A DNA stretch of 64,000 bases, from NCBI GenBank assembly GCA_009731425.1, contig AP018794.1, positions 2,425,960 through 2,489,959 on the forward strand, in the 5' to 3' direction. The notes under the pieces were generated by a model. The model was not told the DNA's origin, did not search any database, and worked only from the letters and a program-made list of their open reading frames with translations. This stretch comes from Lachnospiraceae bacterium KM106-2 (GTDB lineage Bacteria > Bacillota > Clostridia > Lachnospirales > Lachnospiraceae). The translations under genes and the position numbers were made by a program. The stretch's first letter is position 1. Each line of letters opens with the position of its first letter. Shown one piece after another: positions 34,329 through 41,704 of this stretch.

Positions 34329-35726
34329 TTATACTGTCATTTCTAATTCGTCATCTTCGCCAAGAATTTCGCTTCGATCTACATAGAATGTATGAAGTAA
34401 TTCTTCAGAACGTTCACTAAGTGGTTTTCCGTAGAAGTCTTCATATAACGCTTTAATTTCTGTATTTTCATAACTTGCTCTTGTAGCCATTTGACGATCC
34501 ACATTGTAAAGTCCTTGATTTCTAGCTTGTTTTACGCCTTCAACTTTAGACTTTTTGTGTTTTGGCTGACCAGCACCGCTGATACATCCACCAGGACAAG
34601 TCATAACTTCGATAAAGTGATACTGTTTGCTGCCTTCTTCTAACTGTGCTAGTAATTTACGAACATTACCTGTACCATAGATTACTGCTACATTAAGTTC
34701 TAATTCACCGATCTTAACAGTCGCTTCTTTCATTTCATCCATACCACGAACTGGTTCTAATTCATAGAATTCAGCTGGAGCTTTCTCGTTTGTGATAAGG
34801 TAGTGAGCAGTACGAAGTGCTGCTTCCATAACGCCGCCTGTGTTACCGAAGATAAGACCAGCGCCGCTTCCTTCACCCATAAGAGAATCGAAAGAAGAAT
34901 CTTCCATAGCTGCGAAATCGATTGTTTCTTCTTTTGCCCACTCTGCAAGTTCTGATGTTGTAAGTACGTAATCTGTATCACGCATTTCTTCATTGCCATG
35001 GAATCTTCCAGCTGCGTTCATTTCTTCTCTACGAACTTCTGCCTTCTTTGCAGTACATGGAGCAATTGTTACATGTACGATCTGTGCTGGATCGATTCCC
35101 ATTTTCTTAGCAAAATAAGTTTTGATCGTAGCACCTTGCATTGCGATCGGACTTTTTGCTGTTGATAATTGAGGAAGAATTTCTGGATAGAATGTTTCTG
35201 CGAATTCAACCCATGATGGACAACAGCTTGTAAACTGTGGTAAATTCTTAGAACCTGATTCTACACGTTCAATTAATTCACTTGCTTCTTCCATGATCGT
35301 AAGATCGGCTCCAAAATTAACATCAACAACGTAATTTGCGCCTAATGTTCTTAATAAAGAAACCATTTTTCCTTCTACAAAAGAACCATCTTCAATACCA
35401 AATTCATCACCTAGTGCAACACGTACTGCTGGTGCTGTACTGAATACAACAACTTTATTTGAATCAGCAACCGCTTCTTTTACTTTATGATATTCTTTTT
35501 TTGCTACGATCGCGTTAACTGGACAGGCTGTAATACATTGTCCACAATGAATACAAATTGCTTCATCATTGGTACGTTCTAAATCATAGTAGCCCTGTAC
35601 AGTAATGTAATTTTCGCAAACCCTTTTACATAAACCGCATTTGATACATTTATCCTCAACTAATAGTAAGGATGGATTTTCTACCTCGATAGGTACTCTT
35701 TTTTCGATACACGTATGTTTACTCAT
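34329..35726 (-). CDS. [FeFe] hydrogenase, monomeric with two 4Fe-4S clusters (probable group B)
   Basis: A 465-residue protein. An N-terminal bacterial ferredoxin domain has Cys27/30/33/37 and Cys58/61/64/68. H-cluster motifs follow: L1 TSCCPSW (166-172), L2 APCTAKKAE (222-230) and L3 MTCPGGCISG (375-384). Ala instead of Met in front of PC in L2 fits group B enzymes, which are less well characterised than group A. It couples ferredoxin to H2, direction unknown. Its ATG overlaps the end of the upstream ECF S-component gene by 8 bases. Maturases HydE/F/G are not in this window. Confidence 0.92.
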   Translation of the reverse strand: MSKHTCIEKRVPIEVENPSLLLVEDKCIKCGLCKRVCENYITVQGYYDLERTNDEAICIHCGQCITACPVNAIVAKKEYHKVKEAVADSNKVVVFSTAPAVRVALGDEFGIEDGSFVEGKMVSLLRTLGANYVVDVNFGADLTIMEEASELIERVESGSKNLPQFTSCCPSWVEFAETFYPEILPQLSTAKSPIAMQGATIKTYFAKKMGIDPAQIVHVTIAPCTAKKAEVRREEMNAAGRFHGNEEMRDTDYVLTTSELAEWAKEETIDFAAMEDSSFDSLMGEGSGAGLIFGNTGGVMEAALRTAHYLITNEKAPAEFYELEPVRGMDEMKEATVKIGELELNVAVIYGTGNVRKLLAQLEEGSKQYHFIEVMTCPGGCISGAGQPKHKKSKVEGVKQARNQGLYNVDRQMATRASYENTEIKALYEDFYGKPLSERSEELLHTFYVDRSEILGEDDELEMTV

Positions 35727-36300
35727 GTGTTCTCCCCTTTGTTACTACACCTTTCATTCTCAGCCAAACTACATAGCAAATAACACATCCAGTTGCAGCT
35801 GTGATCAACTGCGTTATCGAGAACGTGATTTTTGCTGTACTCATTAAAATAGTTAACTTTTTGGCTGGCACTTTTATATTGGAACTATACATTGGCAATA
35901 AGACCAATGCGATAGATACTCCCATAAATACTGCTTTTGCGATAACTCCTATCAACATACCGAGGGCAACTCTCGCATTTTCTTTCATCTGTTTTTTGAA
36001 AAATTTATCTTGGAATAACCAGATCCCCATCACTAGTAACACATTCCCTACCATAATACATGGAATGATGAAAGGAATCCCCATTGTGATTGGAGAGGGT
36101 GCGATCCAAAATGCAGTAAGTGGCGATATGATCGCTAAGATCAGTCCGCTTCCTACACCAATTAATAAAACCGCCATAACGATGGTCATATTGACGATTG
36201 GCCCTGTTATGTACACTGACAGGCTTTTCATGAATTGACTTGCAATACAGATAGCCAATAGGAGCCCGGTCTGCACAATTACTTTTGTTGAAATTCTCAT
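35719..36300 (-). CDS. ECF transporter S component
   Basis: A 193-residue, six-helix membrane protein of the substrate-binding (S) type used by energy-coupling-factor vitamin importers. It shows N-terminal VIVQTGLLLAICIASQFM and an Ala-rich third helix typical of the fold (AIISPLTAFWIAPSP). No A or T components are nearby, so it must share a common ECF module. The substrate cannot be named. Overlap with the hydrogenase gene suggests the cargo is related to that enzyme, for example a cofactor precursor or metal, but this is inference. Confidence 0.85.
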   Translation of the reverse strand: MRISTKVIVQTGLLLAICIASQFMKSLSVYITGPIVNMTIVMAVLLIGVGSGLILAIISPLTAFWIAPSPITMGIPFIIPCIMVGNVLLVMGIWLFQDKFFKKQMKENARVALGMLIGVIAKAVFMGVSIALVLLPMYSSNIKVPAKKLTILMSTAKITFSITQLITAATGCVICYVVWLRMKGVVTKGRTHE

Positions 36301-36424
36301 ACTACTCTCCTTTTTGTGAAAAATAGTTCTAGTATACCAATCGGGAAAGGCTCTGTCAATAATAGTAGACGTTACTGTTATTGGTTAATTCTTCTATTTA
36401 TTACAATTTTCGACATTGCAGAGT

Positions 36425-36590
36425 TAATGGCTCGTTGTTCACGTAAAAAAAGAGTTTGGCTTGCCAAGTTCTCCGCGCGCAACAAGATCACGAAGTGATA
36501 CCTTCCTTCCGTATGAGTGTGCATCCTAGCTTTCTTCTTTTTAGAAAGCCTTTTTAATTTATTGGGGAGTTCAGAGAACTTTCTATAAAT
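36425..36590. repeat. Hairpin-rich non-coding stretch resembling the 10467 element
   Basis: This intergenic block has short hairpins with GAA-type loops (GATCAC-GAA-GTGAT at about 36484-36498; TTGGCTTGCCAA at 36457-36468) and, read on the minus strand, TTTTAAAT followed by AGTTCTCTGAACTCCCC, similar to the right part of the element at 10616-10657. A 24-codon plus-strand frame (MARCSRKKRVW...) crosses it without a ribosome binding site. It is probably a decayed copy. The rest of the 330-base gap (36301-36424) holds the ECF/hydrogenase promoter, which I could not resolve. Confidence 0.4.
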
Positions 36591-36596
36591 TTAAAA

Positions 36597-36623
36597 AGAA
36601 GCCTCTCTCTCGATTGGCTTCCT
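36597..36623 (-). terminator. Terminator of the GNAT gene
   Basis: GAAGCC/GGCTTC stem with a 12-base loop, followed on the minus strand by five T. Confidence 0.75.
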
Positions 36624-36631
36624 GCTTTCAT

Positions 36632-37066
36632 CTAATTAAATTTCTTGATCAATCTAACCTGTTCTTTTGTATTCTCATATCCATGCTTCTCATAAAACTT
36701 ATGAGCCGCTTTTCTTGTCGAAGCTGAATTTATCCTTACCCCCATAGCACCTCGTTGCATCGCCCATTCCTCAGCCGCCTTTAATAACTGTGCTCCGATC
36801 CCTTTGTTTCGATAAGAATCGGCAACTGCTAAGCCTAAAACATTTGAAAACGGTCCGAAATATATCGTTTCATATTCCTCTATCTGAATATATCCAACCA
36901 CATTATTATCTTCTTGGGCTACCAATACCGTCTGCCTCTCACTATGTAATACCTTCGCAATCTGATTCCTTACAAAAGAAGGTTCACATTCATATCCTAG
37001 ATCATTTTTACAGATTTCTGCTACTCTTAGATAATCTGATTCTCTAACACATCGTATCTCTGCCAC
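36632..37066 (-). CDS. GNAT family N-acetyltransferase
   Basis: A 144-residue acetyltransferase if started at the GTG at 37066, which has GGAGG seven bases upstream; the ATG at 37084 would add six residues and lacks a site. The acetyl-CoA loop reads VADSYRNKGIGAQLLKAAEEW and the C-terminal NSASTRKAAHKFYEKHGYEN is standard GNAT. Acceptor substrate unknown. Confidence 0.9.
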   Translation of the reverse strand: MAEIRCVRESDYLRVAEICKNDLGYECEPSFVRNQIAKVLHSERQTVLVAQEDNNVVGYIQIEEYETIYFGPFSNVLGLAVADSYRNKGIGAQLLKAAEEWAMQRGAMGVRINSASTRKAAHKFYEKHGYENTKEQVRLIKKFN

Positions 37067-37154
37067 ACTAATCCCTCCAAACATTTTCTTCCATTATAAA
37101 TCTAAAAAGGCCTTCGTACAACACGAAAGCCTTTAAACGATATCCATCTATTAA

Positions 37155-39299
37155 TTATAGAAACAGTTTCGCAATATTAGCAAATACAAAACAGATCATA
37201 AGTCCCAGACCCGTTGGAATTACAAATGCAAGAAATGTCCATTTTAAACTTCCTGTTTCTTTCTTAATGGTAAGCAAAGTCGTAGAACAAGGCCAATGGA
37301 TCAATGAAAATAACATGGTACTAATCGCCGTCACCCAAGTCCAGCCATTTGCCACAAAAAGCTGTTTCATCTCAACTAAGCTGTCTAACTCCATAATACT
37401 TCCCTGTGCTAAATATGCCATAATGATAATCGGTACAACAATTTCATTTGCAGGAAACCCCAAAATGAATGCGATCAAAATAACACCATCTAAACCAAAT
37501 AAACGAGCAAATGGATCTAAAATGGCAGCGATATGATTCAAAATACTCATATCTCCCACCGTAATATTTGCTAAGATCCAAATGATCAGTCCGGCAGGAA
37601 TTGCAATTACTACTGCTCTGCCTAGTACAAATAAGGTTCTATCAAAGATTGATCTTACTATAACCTTCCCTATCTGTGGCTTTCGATATGGCGGTAACTC
37701 TAACGTATAAGAAGATGGCACTCCTTTTAAGATCGTTAAAGAGAGTAATTTCGTCACCCCAAACGTCATCCCGATACCAAAGACGATCACACATGTAAGT
37801 AAAACAGCGGAAAGAACTGATGAAAAGAGACCTCCAGAGACTCCCACAAAGAACATAGTCAAAATAGCGATCAAAGTTGGGAATCTGCCATTACAAGGTA
37901 CAAAATTATTTGTCAAAATGGCAAGTAATCGTTCTCTTGGGGAATCGATGATTCGACAGCCGATAATCCCAGCTGCATTACAGCCAAACCCCATACACAT
38001 GGTTAATGCCTGTTTTCCACATGCACGACAGCATTTAAATGGCTTATCAAGATTATATGCAACCCTTGGAAGATACCCTGCATCCTCTAATAAGGTAAAT
38101 AAAGGGAAGAAGATAGCCATTGGCGGAAGCATAACCGACACGACCCAAGCCAGAACCCGGTATACTCCTAATACCATAGATCCCGTAAGCCACCCAGGTG
38201 CATGGAGTGACTGAAACAATTCCAGTAAACGGTCTTGAAACCAGAACAGCCCATCTGCTATTACTCCGGATGGATAGTTTGCTCCGGTAATCGTAATCCA
38301 GAAAACACCTGCTAATAATAAGATCATGATCGGATAGCCGGCCCATTTACTTGTAAGTATACGGTCAATTTTATGATCCTTTGTATTATATACATTGCTA
38401 TGTTCCGTGACTATTTTTTTACAGATTGTCTCTGCTGTCAGTACTAGAGTCATTACGACCTGATCTTTTATTTTGTCTGATGTCATTCCTCTTTCCTGTA
38501 ATAGCTGTTCCGCCTGACGGATACCTGTAACTACCTCCTCATCGTCTAAAAAATCGTTTCCCAAATATGTTGTGATCTCATTTACCAATGACTCATCCTG
38601 ATCTAATAGCTTGAGACTCAACCATCTGCTATTAATTCGATCACCTGCTTTTTTTTCAATGATCGGCTCAATTATATGGATTGCATCCTCGATCGTTTTG
38701 GGGTATCTGATCGCGATTGGCTTCTGATCTCTACTTGGATCAAGTACCTCTTCCACTGCTTCCATCAGATGATCCAGCGTCTTTTTCTTCCTTGCAATCG
38801 TGCCTACAACGGGTACCCCTAACTTATTGGATAATTCCTTTAAGTTAATACTGATTCGCTTTCTCTTAGCCTCATCCATGAGATTAACGCAGACAACCAC
38901 ATGTTCTGATATTTCTATTGTCTGCAATACCAAATTTAGATTTCGCTCTAAACAAGTGGCATCGCAGACGACGATCACCGCATCAGGATCTCCAAAACAG
39001 ATAAAGTTTCTAGCGACTTCCTCTTCCGTAGAATGAGCCATCAAAGAATAGGTTCCCGGTATATCGATCATTACATAATCATGATTTTTACTGCTGCAAT
39101 AACCTTGGGCATTGGTCACTGTCTTTCCCGGCCAATTTCCTGTATGCTGATTCATTCCAGTAAGACTATTAAATACGGTACTCTTACCCACATTGGGATT
39201 CCCGGCAATTGCAATCACCTTATCCTCTAACGACTGCTTCCGGATCACTAATCCAGAATCGACAGCTTTCCTTCCCATTGCTGTATTGGTGAGACCCAT
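37155..39299 (-). CDS. feoB: Ferrous iron transport protein B
   Basis: A 714-residue Fe(II) importer. The cytosolic G domain has GNPNVGKS (33-40), the switch DIPGTYSL, and NLMDEA as G4. The membrane domain has the Gate motifs, including CNAAGIIGCRII and, at the end, PCSTTLLTIKKETGS. The N-terminus carries about 28 residues before the G domain. It lies 11 bases downstream of feoA in an operon controlled by a probable DtxR-type operator. Confidence 0.95.
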   Translation of the reverse strand: MGLTNTAMGRKAVDSGLVIRKQSLEDKVIAIAGNPNVGKSTVFNSLTGMNQHTGNWPGKTVTNAQGYCSSKNHDYVMIDIPGTYSLMAHSTEEEVARNFICFGDPDAVIVVCDATCLERNLNLVLQTIEISEHVVVCVNLMDEAKRKRISINLKELSNKLGVPVVGTIARKKKTLDHLMEAVEEVLDPSRDQKPIAIRYPKTIEDAIHIIEPIIEKKAGDRINSRWLSLKLLDQDESLVNEITTYLGNDFLDDEEVVTGIRQAEQLLQERGMTSDKIKDQVVMTLVLTAETICKKIVTEHSNVYNTKDHKIDRILTSKWAGYPIMILLLAGVFWITITGANYPSGVIADGLFWFQDRLLELFQSLHAPGWLTGSMVLGVYRVLAWVVSVMLPPMAIFFPLFTLLEDAGYLPRVAYNLDKPFKCCRACGKQALTMCMGFGCNAAGIIGCRIIDSPRERLLAILTNNFVPCNGRFPTLIAILTMFFVGVSGGLFSSVLSAVLLTCVIVFGIGMTFGVTKLLSLTILKGVPSSYTLELPPYRKPQIGKVIVRSIFDRTLFVLGRAVVIAIPAGLIIWILANITVGDMSILNHIAAILDPFARLFGLDGVILIAFILGFPANEIVVPIIIMAYLAQGSIMELDSLVEMKQLFVANGWTWVTAISTMLFSLIHWPCSTTLLTIKKETGSLKWTFLAFVIPTGLGLMICFVFANIAKLFL

Positions 39300-39310
39300 C
39301 TGAAACCTCC

Positions 39311-39550
39311 TTACTTAATATTAGAATCAATTAATATGTTTTCACAATCCTCAGAACGGATCGCAATCACAGCTCCACGAATGAAATAAGCAGCTGGATC
39401 CCCAGCTGGACTTCTTCCAACGCACTCTACATGCGTATTTTCAACAAGACCGATATCAAGTAATCTTCTCCTCATACTTCCAGATGTTAATAATGTCCTT
39501 ATGGTAGCGCCTTCCCCAATTTTTAAACAATTCAAATTTTTATTATTCAT
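39311..39550 (-). CDS. feoA: Ferrous iron transport protein A
   Basis: A 79-residue SH3-like cytosolic partner of FeoB. Recognisable are LLTSGSMRRRLLDIGLVENT and AYFIRGAVIAIRSEDCENI. GGAGGG lies four bases before the ATG, and the iron-type palindrome lies 13 bases upstream of the start. First gene of the feoAB operon. Confidence 0.93.
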   Translation of the reverse strand: MNNKNLNCLKIGEGATIRTLLTSGSMRRRLLDIGLVENTHVECVGRSPAGDPAAYFIRGAVIAIRSEDCENILIDSNIK

Positions 39551-39562
39551 AATCTCCCTCCA

Positions 39563-39581
39563 ATCCTAATAGATTTAGGAT
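39563..39581. promoter_or_regulatory. 19-bp palindromic DtxR-type operator of feoAB
   Basis: A perfect inverted repeat, ATCCTAA-N5-TTAGGAT, 13 bp before the feoA start and 84 bp before the divergent DtxR-family regulator gene. Length and TTAGG half-sites agree with DtxR/IdeR boxes. It would repress feo, and perhaps the regulator, in high iron. Confidence 0.8.
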
Positions 39582-39664
39582 AAGGAAACTTTTTTTCACT
39601 ACTATACTATGTACTGTAATTCATTTGGTTCCATCAAAAAATCTATCATAAAGGAGATTCTTCT

Positions 39665-40093
39665 ATGAGTGCATCCAATGAATTCTATACCTTCAAGGGA
39701 TATCAGACTAATTCCTCTAATGAACTTACCGCAACGATGGAAGACTATCTTGAAATGATATATCGTATCTTAACGAAACAAAGTGTCGTTCGAATCGGTG
39801 AACTATCACAGAAGCTGAATGTCCGCCCCTCTTCCGCAACCAAAATCGTTCAAAATCTAAAGCTTCTTGGCTATCTTCAATATGAGAAATATGAATATAT
39901 TCAACTAACAGCCAAAGGCACAAGCACAGGTAAATACCTCTTATACCGACATAATGTCCTACAGAATTTCCTCTGTACGTTAAACCATAGTGCCGATGAG
40001 CTAGAGCAAGTTGAAAAGATCGAGCATTTCTTTAATAAGACCACCATCCAAAACATTGAGAATCTTACTAGTCGATTACAGGATGATTTCTAA
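39665..40093 (+). CDS. DtxR/MntR family metalloregulator
   Basis: A 142-residue iron- or manganese-dependent repressor. The winged helix (ATMEDYLEMIYRI; then VVRIGELSQKLNVRPSSATKIVQNL) and a short dimerisation domain are present, with no SH3 domain, like MntR/TroR-size members. Metal ligands probably include Asp/Glu/His around MEDYLEMI and EQVEKIEHFF. It is divergent from feoAB with an iron-box palindrome in between, so Fe(II) is the likelier corepressor. Confidence 0.9.
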   Translation: MSASNEFYTFKGYQTNSSNELTATMEDYLEMIYRILTKQSVVRIGELSQKLNVRPSSATKIVQNLKLLGYLQYEKYEYIQLTAKGTSTGKYLLYRHNVLQNFLCTLNHSADELEQVEKIEHFFNKTTIQNIENLTSRLQDDF

Positions 40094-40106
40094 ATTCTAT
40101 CGATGT

Positions 40107-40148
40107 TTTCATCCAGTTTGCAGGTGGGTAAGTGAAAGTGATTATCTA
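40107..40148. repeat. Deleted copy of the 10467 intergenic element
   Basis: It retains 16 identical bases, TTTCATCCAGTTTGCA (as at 10508-10523), joined to AGTGAAAGTGATTATCTA (10674-10691 has two differences). The 150-base middle of the element is missing. As with the first copy, it lies between a stop codon and a terminator hairpin. Confidence 0.65.
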
Positions 40149-40155
40149 AAATCTA

Positions 40156-40194
40156 AAAATGGCTGCCACACTCTTTCGAGTGAGCAGCCATTTT
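40156..40194. terminator. Bidirectional terminator between the DtxR regulator and tatC
   Basis: AAAATGGCTGC / GCAGCCATTTT stem with an inner CACTC/GAGTG stem and TTTC loop. Confidence 0.9.
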
Positions 40195-40201
40195 ATTTAA
40201 T

Positions 40202-40987
40202 TTATTCTTCCTCTTCTTTTGCTGTTTTTAGCTTACGTTTTCTAAAAATCATACAAAGGTAAATACTGATCTGATAAAGAATGATCATTGGTCCTGCTAA
40301 TAAGCATTGAGACATAATATCTGGTGGTGTGATGATCGCACCTACAAAGAAGATCACAACGATAGCCGCCGGTCTCCCCTTCACCATCCATTCAGGACGA
40401 AGAAGCCCCATCTGCGTCAGGATTACTGTAACAACTGGTAATTCAAACACAATACCAAAGATCAAAAAGATCATGACTAACATTCCAACATAATTCTCAA
40501 TTGAGATGAATGAAGAAATATTCGAGCTGGTATTTACATTATAGAAGAAGTCTAACATGAATGGTATTGTAATCTTAAGAGCAAATACTACCCCTACAAT
40601 AAAGAAGATGAATCCAAAAATAATAGAAAAGAACATAACAACATTCTCACTCTTCTTTAAACCAGGTGCAATAAATCTAGCGATCTGATAAATAATGATA
40701 GGAGATGCAAGACAGATTGCCCCAATAAATCCAACCTTCATATACTGCAAGAACAATTCCTGCGGAGATATATAGACAAAACGATAGCCTACAGAAGTAC
40801 CCATTGATGTCAGATATTGAACTATACTACTAGAAAAATGGAAAACAATAGCGAATCCAACAATTAAAGACACCAAACAAATCACAATACGATTTCTAAG
40901 TTCTTTTAAATGCCCTCTTAGATTCATCTCTTGGTTTTCTTCTTTTTTCTTAAATCTAGATTTCAGACTCATCTTCATTTGCACCAT
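40202..40987 (-). CDS. tatC: Sec-independent protein translocase TatC
   Basis: A 261-residue, six-helix core of the twin-arginine translocase, which binds the RR signal. MNLRGHLKELRNRIV is the usual N-terminal helix, followed by IYISPQELFLQYMKVG-type loops (YISPQELF) and FELPVVTVILTQMG. The start overlaps the end of tatA by 32 bases; several in-frame ATGs (40987, 40978, 40972) are possible. The cluster runs tatB-tatA-tatC. Confidence 0.95.
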   Translation of the reverse strand: MVQMKMSLKSRFKKKEENQEMNLRGHLKELRNRIVICLVSLIVGFAIVFHFSSSIVQYLTSMGTSVGYRFVYISPQELFLQYMKVGFIGAICLASPIIIYQIARFIAPGLKKSENVVMFFSIIFGFIFFIVGVVFALKITIPFMLDFFYNVNTSSNISSFISIENYVGMLVMIFLIFGIVFELPVVTVILTQMGLLRPEWMVKGRPAAIVVIFFVGAIITPPDIMSQCLLAGPMIILYQISIYLCMIFRKRKLKTAKEEEE

Positions 40988-41114
40988 TTACGCCATCTTT
41001 GAAGTTTTTAACGGACTTTCCAAACATTTTTGTTAACTTTGGAATCTGACGTGGTCCAAAGATAATCACTACAATAATCAATACAATCAATAACTCTTGC
41101 ATACTAATTTTCAT
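40956..41114 (-). CDS. tatA: Sec-independent protein translocase TatA, 52 residues
   Basis: A small gene with ATG at 41114, stopping with TAG at 40956 inside the tatC start. The product begins MKISMQELLIVLIIVVIIFG, with a hydrophobic helix, the FGP hinge, and the amphipathic helix (PKLTKMFGKSVKNFKDG). It forms the pore-building subunit. It is shorter than usual TatA (52 residues), as seen in compact Gram-positive systems. Confidence 0.92.
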   Translation of the reverse strand: MKISMQELLIVLIIVVIIFGPRQIPKLTKMFGKSVKNFKDGVNGANEDESEI

Positions 41115-41143
41115 TTACTATTCCTCATTTCTAATCTCTTTTA

Positions 41144-41431
41144 TTATTCTTTCCCGATTTTATTGATAGAGTTTGTTACATCTTTTAACGATTCCTTAAC
41201 TTCCTCTTCAAAATCAGTAATTGGTTTTGCAGCATCCTTTAATGGTTTTGCAACTTCGTTTAATGGCTCCACCATATTTTCTTTAATGTCGCTTGTGATG
41301 TCGCTGGTCGCTTTTTTAAATTCCTTCAATCCCACTCCTAGCTTATGTGCATAAGTAGGGAGCTTGTCTGGTCCTAACACGATAAGTGCCACGACACATA
41401 CGACCATGATCTCCATAAAACTAATGTTCAT
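41144..41431 (-). CDS. tatB: TatA/TatB-family protein (TatB-like), 95 residues
   Basis: It begins MNISFMEIMVVCVVALIVLG, then PDKLP at the hinge and a long amphipathic/coiled tail (residues 30-95), longer than in the TatA next to it, so I call it TatB-like. First gene of the tat cluster, divergent from the Tat-dependent flavoprotein gene. The 273-base gap between them (41432-41704) should hold both promoters. Confidence 0.88.
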   Translation of the reverse strand: MNISFMEIMVVCVVALIVLGPDKLPTYAHKLGVGLKEFKKATSDITSDIKENMVEPLNEVAKPLKDAAKPITDFEEEVKESLKDVTNSINKIGKE

Positions 41432-41704
41432 ATTTCTCTACCTCTTTTAGTCATGCTATGAAAGCAGATTTTATGTTTGTTTTACTGGTGATATATTTAA
41501 CATACCATGAAAAAAACATAAATTTTATGACATAATCATAGCACGATTCTTTTTTGTATTCAACATAAATCGACATATATTAATAATTTTTGATATTTTT
41601 GGATATAATATTGCATTTTTTCACATCCATGTTAGTATTTTAACATTCCTGTCATGAAATTAACAGGTTGAGGAATAATGAAATTACTTGAGGAGGAAAT
41701 AGCA

